Shown here in pieces: positions 6,666 through 15,609 of a stretch of DNA of 20,988 bases. A program made the position numbers and the translations under genes. Each line of letters begins with the position of its first letter. Within the stretch, counting starts at the first letter, position 1. Location of the stretch: assembly GCA_003508565.1 (NCBI GenBank), contig DNUI01000284.1:14827-35814 (forward strand). Direction: 5' to 3'. The notes under the pieces were generated by a model. It was not told the origin of the DNA, did no database searches, and saw nothing but the letters and a program-made list of their open reading frames with translations. Source of the stretch: Syntrophaceae bacterium (GTDB lineage Bacteria > Desulfobacterota > Syntrophia > Syntrophales > UBA2185).

Positions 6666-8822
6666 ATGAAGAAATTTGTAATCTTATCCTTACTAATATT
6701 GATTCTGATATGCCGATTAAGCGGATTCACTGAAGGCGGCGATAATAAGGAATATACGCAGAATAAAGGTTCCTCGGAGCATATCGCGGCTGTTCAGTAC
6801 ACTACATCAGATGATCCTTTATTTGATCAAGCCATGGTGGATTATCAATCGGGGATATATGCGGATGCTCTGGAGAAATTTAAAGCTATTGTGAAGAATG
6901 AACCTGATGAAGCTCCTAAAAAGGAAAGGCTTTTGCGCTATATAGCAGACTGTCATTATTTTGTTGGGTTAAAAGGAGAGAAAAAAAATCTCCATACCGC
7001 ATCTGATCTATATAAAAATATCATGCACAAATACCCGAGTTCTCGTGATGAAAATGCGATTGCTTTATACAGGGTGGCAGATAGTTATGCAGTATTGAAT
7101 TTCTACTATGAAGCAATACGGGAATTTGAAAATTTCTGTGTAGCCTATCCTGATTCTCCTTACGTTCCGGAGGCTGTATTCAGAATGGGCAATGTGTTCT
7201 ACAAAATGAAGAAATTTGATGAAGCTGCACTAAAGTATGAAGAATATGTGCATAAATTTCCTGCAGGGGAATATGCAAAAAGGGCGTATTTTAGCCTGGG
7301 TGATTGTTACTCTCAGGGTCATAAGGAAGATGTAGCAGAAAGATGGTATCGGGATGCCTTGGATAAATGGCCTGACTTGGAAAATATTCCCGAAGATTTC
7401 CTCTTGAATCTTGGCTTTCATTACTTCCGGAGTATGAAATACCGCGATGCCCTGAGAATCTTTTTCTTTTATAGTAATGCCTTCACGGACAGTGAAAACT
7501 GCAAAAGAGGTCTCTTCTTCGCTGCCCGATCACTAGTTGAGCTTGATCAACTTCACCTTGCCCTCAAGATGTTCAGCCTCGTCATAGAAAGATTTCCCAA
7601 CAGCAGTGAAGCAATGGGAAGCGCCATTATGATGGCGAACACAGGTGTGAAGAAACCGGGAATGAGGGTGCCTCGGTATTTCCAAGGGATGCAGAATTAC
7701 ATCGATCCGCTCCAGACATATAAGGATATGCTCGCCAAATTTCCGACTGGCGAATACGCGGAAGATTTACTGTTTCAAAAAGGGTTCCTGTTGTTTAAAA
7801 ACAACAGGTATGAAGAGAGCTTTGATGCGTACAGACAATTGATCTCTCAGTTTCCCCAAGGCAAATACAAGGCAGAAGCCGTAAAATATATTATTATGAC
7901 TACTGACCGCCTTGTAGAAGAGAATTATGCAAAGGGGGATCATCTGGCACTGGCTGATATATATTTTAAGTCCCGCGATAAAGGTCTCGTCACAGGAGAT
8001 AATTTTAAAATGTCTTACACAATGGGTGACAGTCTGAAAAGGCTGAGACTTTATGATGAAGCTATGGAAGTGTTTGAAAAGCTATTGAAGACCTCCGGTA
8101 GCATAATTGATAGGAATAAGATTGTGCTGGCTATCGCTGACACTGAATGTGAAAGGGGAAATTATAATAATGCTGAAAGAGTATTACAGCAATTGTCGGC
8201 GATTTCCTCAGAAGCAGAGCGAAAATTGATATCCCATAACCGTAAAAACAGATCTAAGGGAACAGTGAAATCTTCCTTACCCGAAAACCCTCTACATAAG
8301 CAAATGAACAGAATTCTCGGGAACGGCTACTTTAAAAAAGGTCAGTTTGAACAGGCTGCTCTCTATTATTCTAAGGTTTTATCCTCAGGCGAAAGTATGG
8401 AAGGTATGGCGTTGGTCTATCTGAATTATGCTGAATGCATGAAAGCAATTAAATCACTGCCATTGGCTATAACCAGTTATCAAAAGGCTATAGAAATCTA
8501 TAACAAGGAAAGTCAAAAGTATACCGTAGAAGTTATTATTGATTCATATAGAGGTCTGGGAGACTGTTTGTTTGAGGGTGGGAGATATAGCGAAGCGATA
8601 TCTATGTATAAGCAATCTCTGGCTAAGCATGAAAGACATGAAAACCTATGGACAATCTACAGTATGGGGCGGGGATATGCAGAATTGAGAGAATCCGGCA
8701 TGGCAGACAAAAAATTTTCGGAATTGAAAACCAAGGGCGGTGAAGGCTTCTGGTCAAATATCGCTGATCACGCCTTAAGAGACTACAGCTGGCATGAAAA
8801 GTATGCGTTAGTACAACAATGA
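6666..8822 (+). CDS. Exported tetratricopeptide-repeat protein of the flagellar regulon
   Basis: A 718-residue protein with an N-terminal signal peptide or anchor (KKFVILSLLILILICRLSGF, no clear lipobox), then TPR or Sel1/BamD-like helical repeats over nearly all of the chain. Typical units are AVLNFYYEAIREFENFCVAY, FYKMKKFDEAALKYEEYVHK and FEQAALYYSKVLSS. It is probably periplasmic. No enzyme motif is visible; TPR arrays mediate protein contacts. Its stop overlaps the start of the downstream kinase (ATGA), and a sigma-54 promoter precedes it, so it is made with flagellar regulators. By analogy with periplasmic TPR proteins of other motors (PflA of Campylobacterota, Flc proteins of spirochaetes), it could be a motor scaffold part, or a sensor that reports assembly to the kinase. 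Both are inferences. Confidence 0.85.
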   Translation: MKKFVILSLLILILICRLSGFTEGGDNKEYTQNKGSSEHIAAVQYTTSDDPLFDQAMVDYQSGIYADALEKFKAIVKNEPDEAPKKERLLRYIADCHYFVGLKGEKKNLHTASDLYKNIMHKYPSSRDENAIALYRVADSYAVLNFYYEAIREFENFCVAYPDSPYVPEAVFRMGNVFYKMKKFDEAALKYEEYVHKFPAGEYAKRAYFSLGDCYSQGHKEDVAERWYRDALDKWPDLENIPEDFLLNLGFHYFRSMKYRDALRIFFFYSNAFTDSENCKRGLFFAARSLVELDQLHLALKMFSLVIERFPNSSEAMGSAIMMANTGVKKPGMRVPRYFQGMQNYIDPLQTYKDMLAKFPTGEYAEDLLFQKGFLLFKNNRYEESFDAYRQLISQFPQGKYKAEAVKYIIMTTDRLVEENYAKGDHLALADIYFKSRDKGLVTGDNFKMSYTMGDSLKRLRLYDEAMEVFEKLLKTSGSIIDRNKIVLAIADTECERGNYNNAERVLQQLSAISSEAERKLISHNRKNRSKGTVKSSLPENPLHKQMNRILGNGYFKKGQFEQAALYYSKVLSSGESMEGMALVYLNYAECMKAIKSLPLAITSYQKAIEIYNKESQKYTVEVIIDSYRGLGDCLFEGGRYSEAISMYKQSLAKHERHENLWTIYSMGRGYAELRESGMADKKFSELKTKGGEGFWSNIADHALRDYSWHEKYALVQQ

Positions 8823-10090
8823 CGTACGACGCTGCAGAGGAATACGGGATAGATATGAACGAATCTGAAATAGCAGGTGACCATTACCATTTTCTGCAAA
8901 AGTCATTTAATGAATTTAATCAAGCGACTGTCAGGCTTCAGCATGCCTTTACAAATCTCGAGCAGAAGTTTGAAGAGATCAATAAGGAATTGGAATATAA
9001 AAATCAGGAACTCAAGCGAACAATAGCGGAGAAAGAGGAAGTAAAAGATTACCTGCGAAATATACTGGAAAGTCTTACCACCGGGGTGGTTGTTACTGAC
9101 CTTACCGGAAGCATTACAACGCTCAACAGGTGTGCCGAAACTTTTTTTGGAGTCAATCAGAATCAGGTTACAGGGAAACATTTTAAGAGTTTATTTGATA
9201 ACCTGAGTGGTTTCGAGCGAATGGTTTTGCCTTGTACCGAACATAATGAGAACACATGGAAAAAAGTAAATCTGAAGGACAGGATCATTGATGTTTTTGA
9301 CTCTCCCATGAAGGATGAAAAAGGTAAAATCATAGGAACTATCTTTATCCTGCGAGATATTACCAGGATTGAAAAACTGGAGGAGATGGCAAAGCGGACA
9401 GAAAAACTTGCGGCGATGGGTGATATGGCCGCGAATATCGCTCATGAAATAAGAAATCCTCTAGGCAGTATAGAGCTATTCGCCTCATTGCTAATGAAGG
9501 ATATGAAAAATGAAAAATACCAGGGAAGATTGTCACATATTATTACTTCCGTAAAGAGTATGGACAATAAAATTTCCAACCTCCTGTTGTTCACCACTCA
9601 GAGGAATCCCGTCATGAGAAGCATTAACATTCACGATGTTGTAAGGGAAGTGCTTCAATTTTCCGAGGCGGTTATCAAACAGGAAAGCATAACATTATCA
9701 GTACGGTATGCCGATGTTGAGCCCTCTATCAGAGGGGACGCGGAGATGCTTAAACAGGTTTTTCTCAATATTTTATTAAATTCCATACAAGCCATGACGG
9801 ATGGCGGGTGTCTTTCTATCGAAACAAGTGTGTCTCATAATCATGAAGGTGGCAGTAATGGTAATGTTGAAGTCAGGGTATCCGATACAGGAATCGGTAT
9901 ACCAAAGGATAACTTAAAAAAAATATTTGATCCTTTTTTCAGCACTAGAGAAAGGGGATCGGGTCTTGGTCTTGCTATCGTCCATAACATCATCCATATG
10001 CATGGAGGTGCAATCGACGTGGAGAGCAGGGAAAAAGAAGGAACAGTATTCAGTATCATGTTCCCTATGACAGTGGATCCGGAAAACTGA
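8819..10090 (+). CDS. flrB: Soluble PAS-domain sensor histidine kinase, FlrB/FleS-like
   Basis: A 423-residue kinase without membrane spans. An N-terminal coiled coil (about 25-75) leads into a PAS domain (about 78-185), a HisKA dimerisation domain with the H-box AANIAHEIRNPLGSIELFAS (phospho-acceptor H209), and an HATPase domain with N-box NILLNS (317-322), G1 DTGIG (356-360), F-box and G2 GSGLGLAI (380-387). The H-box closely resembles flagellar kinases FlrB/FleS, which phosphorylate the NtrC-type activator encoded next. The start overlaps the TPR gene stop by 4 bp, showing translational coupling. The cytoplasmic location suggests it senses an internal cue, such as export-apparatus completion in FlgS-type systems. 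The symbol is by analogy. Confidence 0.88.
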   Translation: MTYDAAEEYGIDMNESEIAGDHYHFLQKSFNEFNQATVRLQHAFTNLEQKFEEINKELEYKNQELKRTIAEKEEVKDYLRNILESLTTGVVVTDLTGSITTLNRCAETFFGVNQNQVTGKHFKSLFDNLSGFERMVLPCTEHNENTWKKVNLKDRIIDVFDSPMKDEKGKIIGTIFILRDITRIEKLEEMAKRTEKLAAMGDMAANIAHEIRNPLGSIELFASLLMKDMKNEKYQGRLSHIITSVKSMDNKISNLLLFTTQRNPVMRSINIHDVVREVLQFSEAVIKQESITLSVRYADVEPSIRGDAEMLKQVFLNILLNSIQAMTDGGCLSIETSVSHNHEGGSNGNVEVRVSDTGIGIPKDNLKKIFDPFFSTRERGSGLGLAIVHNIIHMHGGAIDVESREKEGTVFSIMFPMTVDPEN

Positions 10091-10125
10091 AACTGTGGAT
10101 GGACTTGGTATATTAGGTGATGAAT

Positions 10126-11484
10126 ATGAATAAGAAGCCTGTTTTAGTTGTTGATGATGACCCTTCCATGAGGATGGCATTATCCGAATCTTTGCTAAGT
10201 TGTGGGTATGAAGTAGACAACGCCGTGGATGGTGCAGATGCCCTCAGGAAAATTAGTAAGGGGAAGTATGATCTGGTTATCACGGATATGCGCATGCCGA
10301 AGGTGGGCGGTATGGAAGTACTTCGCGGTGTCAAAAAGATTTCGTCTGAAACGCATGTTATTGTTATTACTGCTTATGGAACTGTGAATACTGCTGTTTC
10401 AGCGATGAAGGAAGGGGCTTCAGATTTTATCATGAAACCTTTTTCCCTGGAAGATCTTGAGTCTGTTGTAAAGAATGTGTTTTCAAGTAATGGTGAAGGC
10501 CGGGGTGAAAAGAAGGTTGAGGGAGAAATGCCATCTTCCTTTAAGGAGATCGTCACCTGTGACAAAAAAATGATTTCACTTCTTGAACTACTCAAGTGCG
10601 TGTCAAAGAGCAAATCCAGCGTACTGATTCAAGGTGAAAGTGGTACAGGAAAGGAGTTGTTCGCACGGTACATTCATCGTCATAGCAACAGATCCCATAT
10701 GCCCTTTATTGCAGTGAATTGTGCAGCTGTTCCGCATACACTGCTGGAAAGTGAAATGTTTGGGTATGAGAAAGGTGCTTTTACCGGTGCGTTGCAGAAA
10801 CGACCGGGAAAATTCGAACTGGCCGACGGGGGGACTTTATTACTGGATGAGATCAGTGAAATGGATATTCAGCTTCAGGCGAAGCTTCTCCGGGCTATCC
10901 AGGAGGGTGAAATTGACAGATTGGGAGGGAGAGAAACCATCCCTGTTGACGTGAGAATAATTGCCACGACAAATTCGGATTTGAAAAAAGACATTTCTGA
11001 AAAAAAGTTCAGGGAGGATTTGTATTACCGGCTGAATGTCATCCCGGTTCACATACCCCCACTCAGGAACAGAATGAGCGATATCCTGTTACTTGGTGAT
11101 TATTTTCTGAAGAAATACAGTGGGATTACGGGACGAAAATGTCCTGTCGTATCTGAAGGGGCAATGAGTTTATTAAAGAATCATGCATGGCCGGGGAACG
11201 TCAGAGAATTCGAGAATATTATTGAGAGGGCAGTGTTGATAGTAAACGGGGGTGAAATAAGAGAGGAACATCTGCACCTGGAGGTGGGGGAAAAAGAAGA
11301 TTTAGAGGCTGCTTCATCAGATATTTCTTTTAAAGGGTCCACATTGTGGGAGGTTGAAAAAAATCTGATTTTTGAAACGCTCAAAGAAGTTGACGGGAAT
11401 AAGACAAAAGCGTCAAAAATTTTAGGTATTAGTGTTCGTACCATGCGCAATAAGTTGAATGAGTATAAAATGACAGATTTATGA
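10126..11484 (+). CDS. flrC: Sigma-54-dependent response regulator, FlrC/FleR-like
   Basis: A 452-residue NtrC-family activator. I chose ATG 10126, because AGGTG at 10115-10119 is spaced 6 bp from it and overlaps the in-frame GTG (10117) and ATG (10120) alternatives. Receiver domain with D54 and K104; AAA+ domain with GESGTGKE (170-177), GAFTGA (217-222) and Walker B LLDE; C-terminal Fis-type helix-turn-helix (NKTKASKILGISVRTMRNKL). It is encoded 35 bp after the PAS kinase, its likely phosphodonor, and directly before the flgB operon with its sigma-54 promoter. This matches the FlrBC/FleSR/FlgSR arrangement that drives basal-body and hook genes. Paralogous to the regulator at 4929-6308. Confidence 0.9.
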   Translation: MNKKPVLVVDDDPSMRMALSESLLSCGYEVDNAVDGADALRKISKGKYDLVITDMRMPKVGGMEVLRGVKKISSETHVIVITAYGTVNTAVSAMKEGASDFIMKPFSLEDLESVVKNVFSSNGEGRGEKKVEGEMPSSFKEIVTCDKKMISLLELLKCVSKSKSSVLIQGESGTGKELFARYIHRHSNRSHMPFIAVNCAAVPHTLLESEMFGYEKGAFTGALQKRPGKFELADGGTLLLDEISEMDIQLQAKLLRAIQEGEIDRLGGRETIPVDVRIIATTNSDLKKDISEKKFREDLYYRLNVIPVHIPPLRNRMSDILLLGDYFLKKYSGITGRKCPVVSEGAMSLLKNHAWPGNVREFENIIERAVLIVNGGEIREEHLHLEVGEKEDLEAASSDISFKGSTLWEVEKNLIFETLKEVDGNKTKASKILGISVRTMRNKLNEYKMTDL

Positions 11485-11800
11485 ACATGCTCGTCAAAAA
11501 AATGCCCCTTTTCTGAACCGGAAAAATTTTCCCGGTTGGTTGCTATAAATTATGAATCCGAAACATACAGCAAGGACAAGTACTCACTATTAAATCCTAA
11601 ACACTGAATAATAAAAGGCTGATGTCGAAAAAAGTTTAGAAGTTGGTGATTTTGATTATGGATTCGCGGATGATTGAGACATGAGGGTTAAAAGTTTGTA
11701 GATCCCGAAACAGCATTTGCCCTGGTACATGCTTTGCAAGTATTTTGATGTAACTTTTCACAAATATTTTACACGGGCATACGAAAAAAGGAGTCTTTAA
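11485..11800. other. Intergenic region upstream of flgB (316 bp)
   Basis: No gene seen. A dyad AACCGG/CCGGTT (11516-11521 and 11532-11537, A/T-rich centre) lies shortly after the flrC stop; it has no T-run, so terminator function is doubtful. The rest is AT-rich and ends with the sigma-54 element and flgB ribosome-binding site. Confidence 0.55.
11723..11738 (+). promoter_or_regulatory. Sigma-54 promoter (-24/-12) of the flgB operon
   Basis: TGGTACA-TGCT-TTGCA fits TGGCACG-N4-TTGCA. The invariant GG (11724-11725) and GC (11736-11737) are 10 bp apart and the -12 block TTGCA is perfect. Transcription would start near 11749, about 50 nt before the flgB start. Confidence 0.82.
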
Positions 11801-12175
11801 GTGGAATTTTTGTTCGGAAAAACAATCAAAATCTTGACTTCCATGATGGATTTCCGATCCCAGAAGCATCAGTTAATTAGTTCAAATATCGCAAATATCG
11901 ATACACCTGAATACACATCCAAGGATTTACAATTCAAAGGTCTTATCGGGGAGGCAATGCAAAAACAACTGACGAAGACGGACAAAAAGCACATCTCCGG
12001 CCAGTTTGTAAATGCTGGTATAATAGAGGGTGATTTTGTTGATTCTGAAGAAAGAGTTAATGTCGAAAAAGAAATGGCAAATCTTGCGGAAAATCACCTG
12101 TTGTATAACCTGTCTGTTGAATTGCTAAGCAGAAAATTGAGAAGTATCAAGACTGTTTTAAATGAGGTGAAGTGA
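11801..12175 (+). CDS. flgB: Flagellar proximal rod protein FlgB
   Basis: A 124-residue rod protein. The N-terminal FlgB/rod motif is intact (QKHQLISSNIANIDTPEYTS, about residues 22-41), and the C-terminal amphipathic helix that packs in the rod is present (VEKEMANLAENHLLYNLSVE). Length is near the usual 130. It is exported without a cleaved signal by the flagellar type III apparatus and forms the rod base on the MS ring with FlgC and FliE. Start GTG 11801 is set by AAGGAG seven bases upstream. It is the first gene of the operon behind the sigma-54 element, and its stop lies one base before the flgC start. Confidence 0.95.
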   Translation: MEFLFGKTIKILTSMMDFRSQKHQLISSNIANIDTPEYTSKDLQFKGLIGEAMQKQLTKTDKKHISGQFVNAGIIEGDFVDSEERVNVEKEMANLAENHLLYNLSVELLSRKLRSIKTVLNEVK

Positions 12176-12176
12176 T

Positions 12177-12608
12177 ATGGAATTTTATACACCCTTCAAG
12201 ATCTGTGGAGACGGGCTCGCGGCCCAGCGAGCGAAGATGGATGTTATTGTCAGCAACATTGCGAATGTCAACACGACACGAACGCCGGAGGGAGGACCTT
12301 ACAAGAGAAAGGTAGTGGTTTTTTCTGCTGATTCTGTCGACAACAGTTTTGATTCGAAGCTTAAGGATGCCGTACAAACAGTGAAAGTAGACGGCATTGA
12401 AGAAGCTGCCGCAGACGAAAGCGTCAAAATGATGCACAATCCTGGTCATCCGGATGCGGATGCCAAGGGTTTCGTAGCCGTACCTAACATTAATGTCGTG
12501 ACGGAAATGGTGGATATGATGCTGACCAACAGGGCATATGAAGCGTGTGTGACGGCTTTCGATGCCTCGAAAAATATGGCAATCAAGACCTTGGATATAG
12601 GAAAGTAG
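12177..12608 (+). CDS. flgC: Flagellar proximal rod protein FlgC
   Basis: A 143-residue rod protein. The N-terminal flagellar rod signature is clear (GLAAQRAKMDVIVSNIANVN), followed by TTRTPEGGPYKRK, which is typical of FlgC. The C-terminal helix TEMVDMMLTNRAYEACVTAF matches the FlgC/FlgG-type end (VTEMVNMMxANRAYEAN). Length is normal. It is exported by the flagellar apparatus and assembles above FlgB. GAGGTGA six bases before the ATG gives a strong ribosome-binding site inside the end of flgB, so translation is probably coupled. Confidence 0.96.
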   Translation: MEFYTPFKICGDGLAAQRAKMDVIVSNIANVNTTRTPEGGPYKRKVVVFSADSVDNSFDSKLKDAVQTVKVDGIEEAAADESVKMMHNPGHPDADAKGFVAVPNINVVTEMVDMMLTNRAYEACVTAFDASKNMAIKTLDIGK

Positions 12609-12661
12609 GGTATAAGTAAACAGAGAGATGCGTGCCAAGATACACGGGAGGTAATTTGAGC

Positions 12662-12964
12662 ATGAGTGATTTATCGATTAGAAATAATCCATTACAGTCC
12701 TCAACCACAGCCGGTAAATTACAGGAAGTCGGCCAAGAGGGAAGAGCAGAGTTCAGCACAATCCTTAAAAACAAGTTGAATGAAATCAACCAGCTTCAAT
12801 TGGATGCGGATCAGGCTATTACAAACGTTGAACTGGGCAATTCCGGAAGCATTCATGAAGCGGTAGTCGCTCTGGAAAAGGCGGATCTTTCATTCAGAAC
12901 AATGATGCAGGTGCGCAATAAGATTATAGAAGCCTATCAAGAAATTATGAGAATGCAAGTGTGA
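12662..12964 (+). CDS. fliE: Flagellar hook-basal body protein FliE
   Basis: A 100-residue FliE, the adaptor between the MS ring and rod and one of the first exported substrates. The conserved core reads FSTILKNKLNEINQLQLDAD, then GSIHEAVVALEKADLSFRTM and VRNKIIEAYQEIMRMQV, which is the family C-terminal signature. The start is uncertain: ATG 12662 has GGGAGG ten bases upstream, a TTG two codons earlier (12656) has better spacing, and the frame stays open back to a GTG at 12632. The N-terminus is not conserved, so this does not affect the call. The gene fits the flgBC-fliE-fliF order. Confidence 0.94.
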   Translation: MSDLSIRNNPLQSSTTAGKLQEVGQEGRAEFSTILKNKLNEINQLQLDADQAITNVELGNSGSIHEAVVALEKADLSFRTMMQVRNKIIEAYQEIMRMQV

Positions 12965-12991
12965 TACATTTAACATTTTACGGTGGGTAAT

Positions 12992-14584
12992 ATGGAATCA
13001 TTCATTAATTTTTTCAGCCAGATTTGGAAAGGTTTCACTGCATTAGAGCTTTCGAAAAAGCTGTCTATTCTTGCGATTGCAGCGGTTACGTGTATCGGAA
13101 TAGGGGCAATGGTCTATTGGACCAGTCAACCTGAATATCGTGTACTATTTTCTAATCTCAGTGCGGAGGATGCGGGAAATATTGTCTCGAGATTGCAGGA
13201 AAAGAAGGTGCCCTATAAGATGTCCGCAGCCGGTGATTCTATCCTTGTTCCCTCTGACAAGATTTCCGAACTCAGACTGGAACTGGCATCTTCCGGATTA
13301 CCCCAGGGTGGAGGAGTCGGGTTTGAGATATTTGACAATAAATCTTTTGGTACCACAGAATTCGTACAGCAGCTGAATTACCAAAGGGCTCTTCAAGGAG
13401 AGCTTTCCCGAACTATTAACGGGTTGGATGAAATACAACAAAGCAGGGTCCATCTCGTGATACCAAAAAAGTCTCTTTTTGTAGAAGACCAGAAAAAATC
13501 TACAGCGTCCGTTATTCTTAAATTAAAGTCGGGCAGAACCTTACGCCCGCCGCAAATTGATGGGATAGTACACTTAGTGGCAAGCTCTGTGGAGGGAATG
13601 AACCCTTCCGATGTGATGGTCGTTGATAACAGCGGCAAGGTATTGTCTATGATCCGGGATGAATCAAAACTGGCGAGGATGTCAAATTCCCAGGTAGAGT
13701 TTCAGAGAAACATAGAGAAAGATCTTACAAACAGAGTGCAAACCATGCTTGAAAGAGTAGTGGGTGAGGGAAAAGTGGTGGTGAGGGCGACGGCGGATCT
13801 TGATTTCCGGATCACAGAAAAAACGGAGGAAAAATATGATCCTGAAGAGCCTGTAGTAAGAAGCATGCAGCGGCAGTCACAAAAATCAGGTACAGGGGCA
13901 ATAGCGGCGGGGGGGCAGTCAACAATTGCGCCCGTAGGAGGCAAGCAGACGAGCTCGACAGCAACAAAACAGGGGCCGGGCAGTGAGCGCCTTGATGAAG
14001 TGGTGAATTATGAGATAAATAAAGTTGTGAGTAAAACCGTCATGCCTGTAGGGGAGATCAAGAAACTGTCAGTAGCCGTGCTGGTAGACGGGCTTTATGT
14101 AAAAAATGATAAGGGAGTAGAAGAATTCCAGCCGAGATCAAAGAAGGAGCTGGCGGATCTTGAAGAACTGGTAAAGAAGGCATCAGGGTTTGACACCAAA
14201 AGGGGTGATCAGGTTGTAATCACCAATGTTCCTTTCAATAAGGGTGATTTCGATGCAGCAAATGGGGTAAAAGGATCATGGCAGGAAAAGGTACCCGTGT
14301 TTTATCCTGTAATTAAGTATCTCGTTATGCTGGCAGTGCTTGCATTATTGGTTCTCTTTGTACTGCAGCCGCTCATCAAGATGTTATTGGTAAAGGCAAA
14401 GACACCTGCGTTTGTCGCACGTGAAGGACAACCGCCTCAGCCTGGTGAACTGGAAGGGATACCCAGTCCTTTGGCTATTGGAGATAAATCAATGGTGGCC
14501 TTGACCGAAACAGAGTTAGTCAGACAGATGGCCAACGCCGATACAAGACGATTTGCTGAATTGCTGAGACTTTGGTTACGGTAG
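12992..14584 (+). CDS. fliF: Flagellar MS-ring protein FliF
   Basis: A 530-residue MS-ring protein. The N-terminal membrane span (about 24-44) is followed by the ring-building motifs in YRVLFSNLSAEDAGNIVSRL and LASSGLPQGGGVGFEIFD, and FGTTEFVQQLNYQRALQGEL with the YscJ-like stretch around RVHLVIPKKSLF. A long Gly/Ser/Gln-rich loop (about 295-330) precedes the conserved LDEVVNYEINKVV. The second membrane span is at about 438-459, and the C-terminus RRFAELLRLWLR is the FliG-binding helix. Length is normal. ATG 12992 was chosen over the in-frame GTG 12983 because GGTGGG lies just before it and overlaps the GTG. The end overlaps the open frame of fliG. Confidence 0.96.
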   Translation: MESFINFFSQIWKGFTALELSKKLSILAIAAVTCIGIGAMVYWTSQPEYRVLFSNLSAEDAGNIVSRLQEKKVPYKMSAAGDSILVPSDKISELRLELASSGLPQGGGVGFEIFDNKSFGTTEFVQQLNYQRALQGELSRTINGLDEIQQSRVHLVIPKKSLFVEDQKKSTASVILKLKSGRTLRPPQIDGIVHLVASSVEGMNPSDVMVVDNSGKVLSMIRDESKLARMSNSQVEFQRNIEKDLTNRVQTMLERVVGEGKVVVRATADLDFRITEKTEEKYDPEEPVVRSMQRQSQKSGTGAIAAGGQSTIAPVGGKQTSSTATKQGPGSERLDEVVNYEINKVVSKTVMPVGEIKKLSVAVLVDGLYVKNDKGVEEFQPRSKKELADLEELVKKASGFDTKRGDQVVITNVPFNKGDFDAANGVKGSWQEKVPVFYPVIKYLVMLAVLALLVLFVLQPLIKMLLVKAKTPAFVAREGQPPQPGELEGIPSPLAIGDKSMVALTETELVRQMANADTRRFAELLRLWLR

Positions 14585-14604
14585 AGCAACTGGATCAATG
14601 CATT

Positions 14605-15609
14605 ATGAATGAAGAGAAAATAGCCGTATTATTATTATCCCTGGATGAGGAACTTGCCGCAAAGGTAATGAAAAATTTCAGCTCCTCGGAGATTGAACTC
14701 ATTGGAAAGCAGATGAGTCGACTCAACAACGTGTCCTTGGAAGATGTAAATAATGTGGCCAAAGAGTTTTGTATAATGGCAAGACAAAAGGGAGGGGTCC
14801 TTCCTGTCCATGGTGATGCGTTACGGAACCTCATTGTAAAAGCTGCAGGGGAGGAAACAGCACACGACATTTTATCCAGTATTGAAAGAACTACGGGGTC
14901 AGGGAAGTATTATCGTAATCCTTTGATTCAGAAATTGCAGGAAATAGATCCACAGGTATTGATTGATTTCACAAGAACTGAGCATCCACAGACAATTGCT
15001 CTCATCCTCTCATATGTGGGAGCCGAACAGGCAGCAAGTATTCTGGAGACACTTTCACCTGAAATTCAGTGTGACATTGTGAAGAGGATGGCGACCTTAA
15101 AGAGTGTTCCCCATGAAGTTATAGAAGACATTGCCAAAACCCTGGAAAAAGAGATTATTGTCGGAGGTGTTAGTGACCTGCAACCCGGCGGTATTGCAAT
15201 GGTGGCTGAGGTTATGAACAGGATGAACCGAAACACAGAAAATGCCGTGATGAAATCACTTGATGATACTGTTCCTGAGATTGCCTCAGAAATACGAAAG
15301 AAAATGTTTACATTTGAAGATATCCTGAAACTCGATGACAGGAGTATTCAGGAATTATTGAGAGAAGTTACCACGGAAGACTTAGGCCGAGCTTTGAAGT
15401 TGGTAGATGAGGAGATGAGGGCAGTAATTTTCAGAAATATGTCAAAACGTGGTGCCGATATGCTGAAAGAAGATATAGAGATGATGCCTCCCATTAGGTT
15501 GTCTGAAATAGAAAAGAGTCAGAGAATTATTATTGATGCAACGAAAAAATTAGAAGCAGAAGGAAAACTTGTCATTGCTCGCGGTGAGGGGGGTGACCAA
15601 TTTGTCTGA
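14605..15609 (+). CDS. fliG: Flagellar motor switch protein FliG
   Basis: A 334-residue switch protein (345 if started at TTG 14572, which overlaps fliF by 13 bp). It binds FliF through its N-terminal domain, FliM through the EHPQTIALILSY (EHPQ) region, and MotA through the charged C-terminal helix. Visible motifs: NEEKIAVLLLSLDEELAAKV at the start, the armadillo-type middle, and the torque helix region DLGRALKLVDEEMRAVIFRN with MSKRGADMLKED. ATG 14605 places the start exactly where FliG homology begins, but it lacks a clear ribosome-binding site; neither does the TTG have one. Both starts are possible. The order after fliF is standard. Confidence 0.95.
   Translation: MNEEKIAVLLLSLDEELAAKVMKNFSSSEIELIGKQMSRLNNVSLEDVNNVAKEFCIMARQKGGVLPVHGDALRNLIVKAAGEETAHDILSSIERTTGSGKYYRNPLIQKLQEIDPQVLIDFTRTEHPQTIALILSYVGAEQAASILETLSPEIQCDIVKRMATLKSVPHEVIEDIAKTLEKEIIVGGVSDLQPGGIAMVAEVMNRMNRNTENAVMKSLDDTVPEIASEIRKKMFTFEDILKLDDRSIQELLREVTTEDLGRALKLVDEEMRAVIFRNMSKRGADMLKEDIEMMPPIRLSEIEKSQRIIIDATKKLEAEGKLVIARGEGGDQFV

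Noticed and set aside
11516..11537. AACCGG/CCGGTT dyad as a terminator of flrC
   Set aside because: No T-run follows and the centre is a self-complementary A/T block, so the hairpin is not of the intrinsic-terminator type; left as an unexplained dyad.
12147..12638. Open frame of 163 codons on the minus strand
   Set aside because: Antisense to flgC, which is an intact and clearly conserved gene; no ribosome-binding site or domain is evident.
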